NCBI GenBank assembly: GCA_011523385.1
Contig: WTGX01000019.1
Location: forward strand, 1 to 64,000
DNA: 64,000 bases
Direction of reading: 5' to 3'
DNA from: Nitrospira sp.
GTDB taxonomy: Bacteria; Nitrospirota; Nitrospiria; Nitrospirales; UBA8639
Position 1 is the first letter of the stretch. Every line of letters begins with the position of its first letter. The position numbers were made by a program, and so were the translations under genes. The notes under the pieces are model-generated. The model was not told the DNA's origin. It made no database searches and saw nothing but the letters and a program-made list of their open reading frames with translations. Shown piece after piece: positions 19,826 to 30,195 of the stretch.

Positions 19826-20066
19826 GATCAGGGGGTCAGTTCTCTAGTGGATAAGGCTTATGAGAAGACGATACTCCCGGTCGATTATAAAGACAAGCCT
19901 TCCGCCGCCATTGTCCGGTCGCCGATCTTCTGTTCCGGGTCTTGGGCCTTTTGTCCGGTTGACAAACTTTGAAAGGGCGTGCTACGAAAAATGGCCTGCA
20001 AGCGAAAAGGTTTCACGTTCCACCTGTTTCCATTATTCCTAACGAATTCAAGAAGGAGGCTGTTTC

Positions 20067-20534
20067 ATGTCTGATGTTGCTTCAGAAATAAAAGCGGGCG
20101 ACGTTGCGCCAGATTTCACCCTGAAAAATCAGGATGGGAACGAAGTCACGTTAAGCAGTTTTAAAGGTCAAAAGAACGTGGTCCTGGCCTTTTACCCCCT
20201 GGATTGGAGCCCGGTCTGTACGAATGAAAATAAATGTCTGACGGACGATTTTCCGAGTTTTTCCGATGCCAATGCCGAACTGCTCGGTATCAGCACGGAC
20301 AGCTTTTTTTCGCACAAGGCCTGGGCCGACTCACTCGACCTGAAACACACCCTGTTGGCTGATATGCATCGTGATGTGTGCAAAGCGTATGGCCTGTATT
20401 TCCCGGATCTCAATTGTTCCAAACGAGCCACGGTGATTGTGGATAAGGAAGGTAAAGTGGCCTACGTCAAGGTGCAGGAGATCAAGACCGCTCGGGACGA
20501 CAAGGAAATTTTGGACGCCCTGAAAGCGTTGTAG
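20067..20534 (+). CDS. Peroxiredoxin (AhpC/TSA family)
   Basis: [21 protein letters not shown] peroxidatic Cys motif. Confidence 0.94.
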   Translation: MSDVASEIKAGDVAPDFTLKNQDGNEVTLSSFKGQKNVVLAFYPLDWSPVCTNENKCLTDDFPSFSDANAELLGISTDSFFSHKAWADSLDLKHTLLADMHRDVCKAYGLYFPDLNCSKRATVIVDKEGKVAYVKVQEIKTARDDKEILDALKAL

Positions 20535-20580
20535 GACAACCACAGGGGGTTGTCCCTGCGTCAACGTCGAGGCACATTGA

Positions 20581-20618
20581 AGGGGGATTCCGCGAACACG
20601 GGATCCCCCTTGATTTTT
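20581..20618 (+). terminator. Intrinsic terminator after the peroxiredoxin gene
   Basis: AGGGGGATTCCGCGAACACGGGATCCCCCT followed by TGATTTTT. Confidence 0.6.
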
Positions 20619-20641
20619 AATGAACGGGAAAGGAATGCCGG

Positions 20642-20977
20642 ATGGCCGGAATCGTCGAAAACGTCACTGACGAAAATTACGAAGAACTAAAAGCGGCCCA
20701 AGCGACCGTGATGGCCTACGGCATTGCGGCTTGTGAACCCTGTGCCGCCTACGATCCCATCCTGGAGGCAGTCGCCCGGAAATTTCCGGCCGTTCGCATC
20801 GGCAAGGCCAAGATGCACGTGCCGGGCCGGTGCCGGGCCATCAAAAAGCAGTACCAGTTTGAAACGTACCCCACCACGCATTTCTATTCACGCGGGAATC
20901 TCCTGCTGACCCGGGAAGGCAAAATCGAGGAAGACGAATTGATCGCCCTCATCAAGCAATACCTGCCCGATTCGTGA
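20642..20977 (+). CDS. Thioredoxin-fold protein
   Basis: AACEPCAAYDPILEAVA (CxxC) and FETYPTTHFYSRG cis-Pro region. Confidence 0.85.
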   Translation: MAGIVENVTDENYEELKAAQATVMAYGIAACEPCAAYDPILEAVARKFPAVRIGKAKMHVPGRCRAIKKQYQFETYPTTHFYSRGNLLLTREGKIEEDELIALIKQYLPDS

Positions 20978-21001
20978 ACGTCAGACCGTTCTCACAGGTT
21001 C

Positions 21002-22003
21002 CTATCGGACATCAAACGACAATTGGCTCTGGATTGGAGAGGCCGACGTCTTGAGGATAGCAGGCCGAAGGACGGTATCAAGGTTATCTGCGTCTACCGA
21101 GTTCGGCCATGGCATGGCTCCTTTGGCTTTCAATGCTTCAAGCCCCTTGGATGGTTCACCGGTCGAACGTACATAGATGGGCACCAGACGCAGCCGATCG
21201 AGTTGCTCCGTTGCGCCGGCCCATGTACCCCCCTTGTTCATGTCTGTGTTCACTACCAGGGCCGCATCCGACAAGGCATAGATCACTTTATTGCGTTGCA
21301 TTGCGTGCCCCGCGTTGAATCCCGCGTTCGGATCATAAGGTGAGATCAATACAAGTTGTCCCTCTAACAGCAGGTTTCGATGCTCACGAGTCATGGCCGT
21401 TTGTTCGAGGCTATCGGCCAATACACCTGTGACTTTGCCACCCGCTTCCAATGCGCCAGACATAGCTGCCCGATCAATACCCCTGGCAGCACCGGAGATT
21501 ACAGTCTGTCGAGCCTTTGCTGCCAGACGTCCGATTTCTTGGGTGTACTCGATTAAGCAATCATTGACGTTGCGGGAACCGACAATCGCCAATCCACCGC
21601 TATTGAGAATTTCCATGTCCCCACAGCCATACAGCAAGCTCGGCGCGTCCTTTTTCAGCCGTACCTTGAGCTTTTGTGGATATGCATCATCAGTTCGGCT
21701 TAACACCCAAATTGCTCGTGTCCGCCAGCGCTCGATTACTTGGCTCAAAAGGAAACTGCGATCCAACAGACGTTTGAGCCGGTTGCGGTCAAGTATGTGA
21801 TGGCGGTCCCCGAGAATTTGATCTATATTTGCCTCCAGCAAATCAGCGGGCTGCTTCCCCATCTCTTGGAGATACAAGGCGAGTTTCATGTATTCGCCAG
21901 GCGTGAGCAAATTGGCTGGTTCCTTACTTTTACCGCGTCCAATGATCAAAGGGGCGGTCAACAGCAGAATAGCTTTAGTGTTCAAGGAGAGCGTCTCACT
22001 CAT
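21002..22003 (-). CDS. DprA/SLOG-like protein in a RecQ-phosphoribosyltransferase locus
   Basis: [60 protein letters not shown]; overlaps the PRTase stop by ATGA. Confidence 0.85.
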   Translation of the reverse strand: MSETLSLNTKAILLLTAPLIIGRGKSKEPANLLTPGEYMKLALYLQEMGKQPADLLEANIDQILGDRHHILDRNRLKRLLDRSFLLSQVIERWRTRAIWVLSRTDDAYPQKLKVRLKKDAPSLLYGCGDMEILNSGGLAIVGSRNVNDCLIEYTQEIGRLAAKARQTVISGAARGIDRAAMSGALEAGGKVTGVLADSLEQTAMTREHRNLLLEGQLVLISPYDPNAGFNAGHAMQRNKVIYALSDAALVVNTDMNKGGTWAGATEQLDRLRLVPIYVRSTGEPSKGLEALKAKGAMPWPNSVDADNLDTVLRPAILKTSASPIQSQLSFDVR

Positions 22004-23909
22004 TGGTTGCCTCCTGTCTGAGCAAGCGCCAATGGCCATACCTCACCGCTTCCATGCGAACGCAGTAACCAAGCTGCAACGGTGAAGGTCCAGCGTGAAT
22101 CCACCATATCGTCCACGAGCAATAATGCCCCATCAGGCAATGTTTCATCGGTCAGCGCCAACGAATCGTCAATGTTGCGTGCCTGTTGAGTGCTGTTCGC
22201 CATTGTCTTCTGCTCAGGGCGGTCCTTCGTCTTAATTAATACCTGTTTGAATGGAAGGTCAAGGGCTTTGGCCAAGCGTCGGGCAAAATCAGGCACCAGG
22301 CCCGGATGCCGCCGTGAAGGAATGCAGGTTACCCATTTCGGGACCGGTTGCGGGTTCCATTCTTCAATCAATTTTTTACAGGCGTCCACCAGTTCATCTG
22401 ATAGGTATCCGTCCTGATATTTCCCCTCCCGCACCAAACCACCCCAGCCAGCGTCACCCCAGACGCAGAGTGCTTTGCCGGGCTGAGACTGGAGATCGGC
22501 AACGATCCGCCCGGACAGATTATAATGCCGTAGTCCTCCAGGTGGTCATTTCTTTCGCGGTTCGATGGGCAGGCTCGTGCGGCGCAGGAAATCAATCGCT
22601 TCCCGAATCAGGGTCGGGTTCGCTTTTGTTGCCAAAGGAGGCAAACCAGGTGAGGAGATATTGTCCGGCTCTCCATCCAGCGCCCGAACAAGGAATTCCA
22701 TGTGACCGGAACTCAGCCTCACGTATTCCTGCATTTGTTCCTGCTCCTCTTTCCGCAGTTTCGTGAGTCGCTCCGCCCGTTCCCAGAAGTTGGGGCTCAG
22801 GGTCGCGGCGGTCAGTTGCCACTTGCTTCCCTGTTTGGCAATGGGCGCTGGTGATTCTAGAGAAAGGAGTTCTATAGTCTTCTCTATTCGTCCATGACTG
22901 ATGTTGCCTACTCCTTCAATCTTGGGAACGGACAGCCCGTTAGGTTCCTCCTCCAAGGCATTCAGTATCTTTTGCACTTCATCGCGTGCTGGAAACGCAC
23001 TCTTGATCAAATAGTCGGTGATTTCGGTTTCTTCCTGACCGCTCAGCAACACTCCGTAGGCTGCGTCAAGCGCTCTCCCGGCACGACCGACCTGCTGATA
23101 GTAGGCTACCGCAGAACCCGGCGTCTGGTAATGAATGACGAAAGCCAGATCAGGTTTGTCGAAGCCCATGCCCAAGGCTGTTGTTGCTACCAGGGCTTTT
23201 ACTCTGTTTTGAAGAAGCGCATCTTCCAACTCCGGTCGCTGCTCGCCCGTTTTACCCGTGTAGGCCTTGACGTTCAGTCCGCGAGACCTAAGCCATTCAC
23301 TTACTTGTTCTGCATCACGGACCGTGAGTGTATAAATGATCCCATGACCCGGAAGAGCGGGCAATTGTTCCGCCAACCATGCGAGCCGTTCTGCTTGGCT
23401 CTGCAAGCGGATTGTTTGAAAAGTAAGGGAGGGGCGGTTGAGATTGCCGCGAATGATCTCCATGTCTGGCCCGAGCATTTCCGTCAAATCGTCGATTACC
23501 CGATCATTTGCCGTGGCGGTAGTTGCCAGCAACCGGAGATTTGGCGGCAAGTTGCCAATGATGCGTTCGATCAGTCGGTAGTGTGGGCGAAAATCATGGC
23601 CCCAGTCAGAGATGCAATGTGCCTCATCGATCACGAGGAAGGATATCTGACTGGCAACTTCTTCCAGTACCTCGGCAAAAAAATACTCATTGGCCAGCCT
23701 TTCTGGTGAGATGAGCAGGATGTCCACCTCATTACGACCGAGAGCGTTCGCCACCTCTTCCCCCAGCCGGTCTTCTGCACGACCAACAACCGACCATGCC
23801 CCCTCACAATGTGCTGGATGGCCTCTTCCTGACCCTCACGGAAACTCGCATCAGGCAATCCAGAACCCAGTTGCAATAGTTCCAAGGCACGAGTCTTTCT
23901 GTATTTCAC
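22000..23909 (-). pseudogene. RecQ-family helicase fused to a ComF-like phosphoribosyltransferase, disrupted
   Basis: Fragments: 23909-~23757 (Walker A VVQKTGWGK), frame change, 23754-22546 (LLISPERL, DEAHCISDWGHDFRPHY, QVGRAGRALD), in-frame TGA at 22546-22548, then same-frame PRTase (LLLVDDMVDSRWTFTVAA). Confidence 0.88.
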
Positions 23910-23988
23910 TCTTTTGTCGGCTTCCCGTTTTTGATTAGAGACGGCGATGATTCGCGAGGGCGTGGATATTTTTTTCGAGATTGGACCG

Positions 23989-26900
23989 TCATGCTAAACC
24001 TTTCTCCCAGTCGTCAGTAGCCATACGCGTGGCAAGGGTTGCCATGCGGGCAGAAGTGGCTTCTGTTTTAAAAGTATCACTGTCAATGAGCTCCCCTGCC
24101 GCGCGTTGCCAGTCTGCTTGTTCAACAGCGTCAAAGAATTGTTCAAATTCTTTTGTATTGTCGTAACCGTGCTGATAAGCGAGTTCGATCATGACGCCCT
24201 TTCGGACTTCGCTGAGAGAATCCCATCGTTTTTCGCTAACCAAGGATCGAGCATCATGCTCGGCCTGTGCGAGATCTTCTTGAAGTAAACGTTCAGCTTG
24301 GTCAGGAGTCAATGTATCGGGAATGGGTGTGCCGTCAGCGAACGTGGTGCCGTTGTGAGTGAGGCTGTGTCCGTAGCCGATCGAGAAGCCGCCTCCGTCA
24401 GGATAGGGCGTGAGGCGCAAGTCTTCATGCCCCATGATTGAAGCTAGAAGTTGCGTTCGTCCTGTAGCGGCTTCTTCGGGAGGCCGAAAGGTGGGACGGT
24501 CAACGCCGGCGCCCTGGTAGACGGCCCCCGATTCCTGCTCGATGCCGGCTGGCGCGACGCCTTCGGCGCGAGGAGTAGCCGAAGAAAATCCGGAATCCGG
24601 AACTCGTGCGTGAGGGGAGTCGGGCGTCGGTCTGTCTGGGGCGATGCCCGCGCCGGCCGAGACTGCCTCTTCACCAGGGATGGTTGAGGCGCCTTGGCCG
24701 AAGGAAGCAGCCGGTCCGGCACCATCACTGCTGGAGTCCGGCACAATGCCGAGATCGACGCGGCTGCCGGCGCCTGCTGGTTCTGTTGATGGAGTCTCGC
24801 GCGGCCAGGAGCCTTGATCGAGGGGTGGAGTTGTCGGCTCATCTACTGACGGTGTTTCGCCAGAGCCCTGGTAGAGCGCAGAACTGTCTTGGACCATGCC
24901 AGGAGGACCAGAGAGCGATTGCATGGTATTAGAGAACGATTGCATGGCTTCTGCACGGCCGGTGGCCCCGCCCAGAAAACCGGCGACCTCCGGGGAGACA
25001 GTCCATGGACCGTGAGTCAGGCTTTCGACGGTGTCGAGGGTTCCGGCGCGAACACCCTGGAGGGTATCCAACATTTGTCCGTGGTGGTGAAGGGGTCCAT
25101 TTAGATTGCGTTCCACTTGTTGGACGCGTTGTGCGCCTTCGGATTCCTGTGATGCGGCGACGGCGTCGGCCACACGGCTTTGATCTTGGTGAATTTGGTC
25201 AGTGGTTTCAAAGGGGAAGAAGCCTTTGGCTGCCATGTCGAATTCGCTGATGACAGGATTATCTTCGTAAGACCCGCGAGGATCAGTGCGCATTGATTCA
25301 ATGCTGCCTGCAGGAACAAAGTTCTCCGCGAGCTCACTGACATTATTGCCGACGAGCGGCATGACCCCATGTTGACGCATGGTTTCATCCATATGGAGAA
25401 GTCGCTGAGTGGCGGCATAGTTGCCGTCACTCACGTCATGGAGGAGTTGAAGAAACCGGTCGGGGGACATGCGTTCATTGTGGATGGCGTGATTTTTGAT
25501 CGCGTCGATTCCATTGACGGTGATATTTTCCTTGAGCGCGACGGCCTGCTGGTGCCGCTCGCGGGCGTCTTCAAATTCCATCGCGGATTTAGCATATTCT
25601 TTTTGATGGCCTTCCTGTTCGTGCAACGCATTGCGGACGGCAGAGACGAATTCTTTGCCCTCGGAGTCGGTGATATTCTTAGAGTAAGCGAGGGCATAGT
25701 TGGCACTGGTGCGCACGGCGCTCCCGAACTCCTCACTCTGCAAGAACTTGTCGGTATAGTCCTGAATATCAGAGCGGGTCTGGCTTTCCTCGGAACCAAC
25801 GTTGAGGCCTCCGGAACCCGCGCCGTCCGTGTGAATGCCGGCACCCACTCCCAGAGTGAAGCCGAGTTTGGCTTGCGCGGCGGCGGAGATACCAGCTTTG
25901 TCGCTTTCAGAAAGATCCAGCGAATTGCGGTGAGAGAATTGTTCAACTGCGTGATTGATGGTTTTGGTGAATTGGTCATGAATGGAATTGTGGGACTCGG
26001 AGATATTCTCGCCAACGACGGTTTGCTCACCGGTCTTATCGGCGAGCGAAGCGACTTCTTCTCCAAGATGGGTTGTGGATTCGATCCAGGCCTCCCGCGA
26101 TTGCGCAACCTGGCTGACGGCCTTGGTGAACTCCTGGGAGGTTTGAGCGGTTATTTCTTTGCCGAGATTGAAGCCTACAACCGCGTCGGATTGAATTTGT
26201 TTGAAGTAGGGCTGTCCCTCGGCGGTCCACGTGACAAAGTCGCCCTTGGGCGAGAGGGCGGAGGTTTGAATATTATTGTCAGGTGAGATACCGGAGACGG
26301 CAGGGCCGAAGCTACCATGCTCATTCGTTTCACGCCACTGGACCCCGCCCATTTCGCCTTCGCCTCGAGTAATCTGCTCGGCTGCATGGCCCACGGAGGT
26401 GTCATAGCCCTGCATGATACGGGAGACGGCCATGGCCGCGAGTGCCCCGGATCGGGAGACGAGCATCCAGGCGATGATCGGGAGAGAGGAGACGAGATAG
26501 CCCGACGTGGCGACCATGTCGCTGACGTACTCCGTGAGTTGCGTATTGGCCATGGCATTAAAGCCGTTTCCGTAGATGCTGCTCAATTCCGTGAGGACAC
26601 CCTTGGTGTAATACGAGATAAAGAAATTGAGGATGGCATAGAGCGGCGGCCAAAGATTGATCCAGAGCAAAGTCGTGACGTACGTGAACGGGACGGCGGT
26701 GGGCAAGATCAGGGCGGTCAGCGTGATAATGGGAAAGATGGCATAGAGAAATGCTTCGATCAGGGCCCGTAAGAGCGGCAATTTTTCCTCCGCGATCCGG
26801 CCCATGGTCTGATAGGTGGTGCGGCGCTCGTTTTCAGCCCATTGCCTGGCGTATTGAGTGGCGAAGGTCGCGTCATCCACCGAACGGGCCATTTTCAGGA

Positions 26901-27765
26901 TCGCATTGCCCATGGTGTTGCTGAGTGAGCTTTGCAGCACAAGGGTCTCAGGAGTAATCGTCATGCCGGTGAGATAGAGGATCGCGGGGGGAAGATCATT
27001 CTTGTATTTGGTGAGCGCTGCGCCGACGGTGCTGTTATTGGCGATGAACCCCCGGATGCCGGTACTCATGATGCCATCCGTGAGGCCCCGGAGGTCGGGC
27101 TGTAACGACCCGACGAACCCGGATCGACAGGGGAGAATTTGTTGGACCCCAGCCGTGGTGACGTACTTGAACCGAGCCGCATTCTGCGCGACATTTGCGC
27201 CAAAGAAGGCAAGCAGGTCATTGGCCTCCAGCACGTCCTCCCAGGAAAACCGGCCGTGGCCGACGCCGTCGACAACGACGCACGAGGAGAAGAATTCCGT
27301 GAAATTCAGATACGTGCGTTCATCGGGAATGACCATCGTTCTCGAGGCCTCAAGCACCTTGTGGCCGAAGAGTAGGCCGTTCTGGGTGTAGCGGACCGCG
27401 TTCGGAACGGCAAAGACGGTTTCAAAAGCCCGTGAAAACCAATCTCCGGTATAAGAAAAGAAGCCAGCCGTGGCCGCCAGGCCGATCGGCACATTGTTCA
27501 CGACGGCCGACGCCGACGGCAGGACCCGGTCGGTGATGACGACGGTGGTTTTAGGAACAAGCAAGGCGAGATTGAGCACCAGGGCCATAATGAGCCACTT
27601 CACGCCAGACATTACGTCTTGATTGATCGCACCTTTGATGAGCAAGGTCAAGAACCCGATGAAAAACGCGGTCTGCACGGCGGCGATGTAATTGGCGTTG
27701 CCGAAAATCGAGGCCACGGCGGTAAAGACCAACCGGAGAAAATCGCCGGAGCCATAGGCAATCAC
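23989..27765 (-). CDS. traG: F-type conjugation protein TraG with C-terminal T4-type lysozyme domain
   Basis: TraG-like TM N-terminus; C-terminus IMGHEDLRLTPYPDGGGFSIGYGHSLT...LTPDQAERLLQEDLAQAE...VMIELAYQHGYDNTKEFEQF is a phage-type lysozyme. Confidence 0.9.
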   Translation of the reverse strand: MIAYGSGDFLRLVFTAVASIFGNANYIAAVQTAFFIGFLTLLIKGAINQDVMSGVKWLIMALVLNLALLVPKTTVVITDRVLPSASAVVNNVPIGLAATAGFFSYTGDWFSRAFETVFAVPNAVRYTQNGLLFGHKVLEASRTMVIPDERTYLNFTEFFSSCVVVDGVGHGRFSWEDVLEANDLLAFFGANVAQNAARFKYVTTAGVQQILPCRSGFVGSLQPDLRGLTDGIMSTGIRGFIANNSTVGAALTKYKNDLPPAILYLTGMTITPETLVLQSSLSNTMGNAILKMARSVDDATFATQYARQWAENERRTTYQTMGRIAEEKLPLLRALIEAFLYAIFPIITLTALILPTAVPFTYVTTLLWINLWPPLYAILNFFISYYTKGVLTELSSIYGNGFNAMANTQLTEYVSDMVATSGYLVSSLPIIAWMLVSRSGALAAMAVSRIMQGYDTSVGHAAEQITRGEGEMGGVQWRETNEHGSFGPAVSGISPDNNIQTSALSPKGDFVTWTAEGQPYFKQIQSDAVVGFNLGKEITAQTSQEFTKAVSQVAQSREAWIESTTHLGEEVASLADKTGEQTVVGENISESHNSIHDQFTKTINHAVEQFSHRNSLDLSESDKAGISAAAQAKLGFTLGVGAGIHTDGAGSGGLNVGSEESQTRSDIQDYTDKFLQSEEFGSAVRTSANYALAYSKNITDSEGKEFVSAVRNALHEQEGHQKEYAKSAMEFEDARERHQQAVALKENITVNGIDAIKNHAIHNERMSPDRFLQLLHDVSDGNYAATQRLLHMDETMRQHGVMPLVGNNVSELAENFVPAGSIESMRTDPRGSYEDNPVISEFDMAAKGFFPFETTDQIHQDQSRVADAVAASQESEGAQRVQQVERNLNGPLHHHGQMLDTLQGVRAGTLDTVESLTHGPWTVSPEVAGFLGGATGRAEAMQSFSNTMQSLSGPPGMVQDSSALYQGSGETPSVDEPTTPPLDQGSWPRETPSTEPAGAGSRVDLGIVPDSSSDGAGPAASFGQGASTIPGEEAVSAGAGIAPDRPTPDSPHARVPDSGFSSATPRAEGVAPAGIEQESGAVYQGAGVDRPTFRPPEEAATGRTQLLASIMGHEDLRLTPYPDGGGFSIGYGHSLTHNGTTFADGTPIPDTLTPDQAERLLQEDLAQAEHDARSLVSEKRWDSLSEVRKGVMIELAYQHGYDNTKEFEQFFDAVEQADWQRAAGELIDSDTFKTEATSARMATLATRMATDDWEKGLA

Positions 27766-27791
27766 TTCCCAGTTAATGGTTCATTACCTCC

Positions 27792-29252
27792 TTAGCGTCC
27801 CCACCTGGCCGCCTGCATAAAGCCCTTACCCAAATTGGTCATGATTTCCTTCTCGTATTCCCGGATCTGCTTGAGCAAGGCGAAGTACTGTTCCGCTTCA
27901 TCTTCGGTTTCCTTCGTCATCGCCGCGACACCTTTGATGGCATTGCGTAGCTGTGGGAGAAATTCTTTGACACGTTTGGCTTGAGAGAGGTTATTGGGGA
28001 GATTGAGGATTTGAAATTCAACCATGCCAAGGATGTTGTTAAGCGATGTGAGCAAAATATTGCGGGCAAACAGATTGGTATATTTGTCTGTGAGCTTACT
28101 TACGTCAATGTTGCTGCCGGGTGCGTTAGGGAACGCAGCGCTGGCGGCCGTGAGGAAGCGGTACAGCGGGATTTTGCTGGCCCCGATGAGGCCCGTCTCG
28201 GTCGGGGTCAACGCAGCATCGCTCCGGATTTTCGAAACGATGCTTTGAACCAAGGTTTTGATCTTGCCATGGAGGCCGTTCCCCCAAGCAGCCGGATTGA
28301 TGGCTTGCCGGTTCGCATGAATGGTTTGGCAACCCATGGGTGTGGCGGTCGGTGACTGGCAGCGGTAGATAAGCAGTTGAAACGCCGCGTCTGATCCGTA
28401 CATCAAAGCGGCAATCATGTTTTCAAAGGCAGGGCTCGGAGTGCCGTCCTCATTGAGAGCCGCCGGAATGTGATTGAGGCCGGTAGGATCAGTGTCGCCA
28501 CCGCCGCCGTCACGATAGATGACAGTACCGACCATATTCATGATGAGTTCAGCAAACTGTGTATCCGTGGTGAAGAAGGGGTTTTGCATGAGGACGAACC
28601 AAGTTAGGTTGCCCTTAGTGAATACGATTTGATCGTCCTCACCCCCGCCCGACGCTTCAGTGGCTTTGATACGACCCCCAGTCGTGCAGTAGTGATTGGC
28701 GGTGTTGTAGTCTTCGCCAGTCGTTTGCATGCGCTTGATCGTGCAATTCCCTTCTTTTTGGCCAAAGAACTCAAGCGCACCGCCGACAAGCTTCGTCGCA
28801 GCCTCGCAAGAGTCCATGCCCATTGTGAGGTATTCATTGGCCCAGGACTGAATGTCTTCCATGGCCCCGGACAATTGTGGGGAAACGATTTGAATCGCGA
28901 GCATGAACGCCAACGACACGGCGTTTTGTCCAATAGCACGTAAAGCATCCACAAACTGGCTGGCATTCATGACGGAGAAGCCACCGGTGTAAAGATCGAT
29001 TCCCCCGCAGCCGGCAGAGAAGCGGGGCGTCTGAATAGTGAGAAAGCGGTAGGGCTGAGTGATGGGCGCGCGGTAGGAAATGCCGCCTAAAGTGGCGTAG
29101 CGAGCAGACTGTGTTTCATAAATCCCCGGCCGCGTGGACGCATTGAAATTCTGATTATTGAACCAGTCGTCTAGTTTGTCGCCAATGCCCGCCTCGGCGG
29201 GATTAGGCTGGAAGAAGAGGAAAACAAGAAGAAAGAAGAGAGAGGGGTTCAT
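27792..29252 (-). CDS. traH: Conjugal transfer protein TraH
   Basis: FSAGCGGIDLYTGGFSVMNASQFVDALRAIGQNAVSLAFMLAIQIVSPQLSGAMEDIQSWA. Confidence 0.95.
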   Translation of the reverse strand: MNPSLFFLLVFLFFQPNPAEAGIGDKLDDWFNNQNFNASTRPGIYETQSARYATLGGISYRAPITQPYRFLTIQTPRFSAGCGGIDLYTGGFSVMNASQFVDALRAIGQNAVSLAFMLAIQIVSPQLSGAMEDIQSWANEYLTMGMDSCEAATKLVGGALEFFGQKEGNCTIKRMQTTGEDYNTANHYCTTGGRIKATEASGGGEDDQIVFTKGNLTWFVLMQNPFFTTDTQFAELIMNMVGTVIYRDGGGGDTDPTGLNHIPAALNEDGTPSPAFENMIAALMYGSDAAFQLLIYRCQSPTATPMGCQTIHANRQAINPAAWGNGLHGKIKTLVQSIVSKIRSDAALTPTETGLIGASKIPLYRFLTAASAAFPNAPGSNIDVSKLTDKYTNLFARNILLTSLNNILGMVEFQILNLPNNLSQAKRVKEFLPQLRNAIKGVAAMTKETEDEAEQYFALLKQIREYEKEIMTNLGKGFMQAARWGR

Positions 29253-29277
29253 TGGAAGCCGTAGAGTCCAATTAGAC

Positions 29278-30195
29278 TTATTTGTTTTTGTCGTTTTTCA
29301 TGTTATCCGCCGCCCACAGGATCTTTTTGGCAAGCGTCGAGGCGTCGGTGAAGCCGTAGGAAACAGGCAGGAGTTGATCCCTGACTGGGTCCACCAGGAA
29401 GACAGTCGGGACGACGTCCACCTGGAGCTTCGACGCTAAGAGGGCGTTGTGCTGGGGATCCGGAAACTCCGGTAATCCCTTGCCGTCAAGTGACACAGGG
29501 AGCACGGAGAAGCCGTGCGCGTCGGTGAAGGCCTTCAGGACCGGCGCGAAGCGCTGACAATAGGGGCAATCGCCCCGCAGGAAGAAGACCAAGCCATAAC
29601 GGTCGGCCAATGCGGTTAGGTCGGCCGTCTCCTGAATAAGCGCGGCCTGATTTTTCGCGGAAATGGCCTCAGCGCGAACGGGATTCACAAGGGTATAGTC
29701 ATACTCGGGTGCGCTCCAGATGGCTTGCCTGAACCCCATAGCGAACTGCTGGGCCTGCGCTTGAATCGCGGCAGTGAGCCGCAAGTACTCGAGATAGTTT
29801 TCTGCCGAGGGATGCAGGACCGCACGAGCCAGTGCGTCTTCCCAGGCTTCCCCCTGTTTTTGAAGGATCTCACGTGGCGTGAGCGGCGCCGGCACCGGAA
29901 GAGGCGGAGAGGCCGGTTCTGGCTCCGGTTTTTGCTCCTTCGGTGGCGGTGGCGTGGTTTGGTACCAATGCCGCCCACGGCCAGCTTCTTCGTAATACGA
30001 AGGGAAGAGCGCGGTGGAGCGTTTCCCGGGAGAAGAAGCTAGCGGAGTGGAATCTTCGGCGTATGCGAGAGCGCCGAAGATGGAAACGAGGTAAAAGAAC
30101 ATGATGAGAGATGCAGTTCTCCAGCGCAATTCTGAGAGAAATAGCATGACGAAAAAGCACGTAAACTCGATGGCGAGAAGCGTGGGAAGGGTCAT
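29278..30195 (-). CDS. traF: Conjugal transfer protein TraF (thioredoxin-like)
   Basis: YGLVFFLRGDCPYCQRFAPVLKAFTDAHGFSVLPVSLDG, VVPTVFLVDP. Confidence 0.93.
   Translation of the reverse strand: MTLPTLLAIEFTCFFVMLFLSELRWRTASLIMFFYLVSIFGALAYAEDSTPLASSPGKRSTALFPSYYEEAGRGRHWYQTTPPPPKEQKPEPEPASPPLPVPAPLTPREILQKQGEAWEDALARAVLHPSAENYLEYLRLTAAIQAQAQQFAMGFRQAIWSAPEYDYTLVNPVRAEAISAKNQAALIQETADLTALADRYGLVFFLRGDCPYCQRFAPVLKAFTDAHGFSVLPVSLDGKGLPEFPDPQHNALLASKLQVDVVPTVFLVDPVRDQLLPVSYGFTDASTLAKKILWAADNMKNDKNK

Noticed and set aside
23910-23988. ICE attachment site at the left end of the T4SS operon
   Set aside because: No tRNA gene, integrase or matching direct repeat at the other flank (41880-42200) could be identified.
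25369-26286. 305-aa plus-strand ORF
   Set aside because: Antisense to TraG; no family signature.
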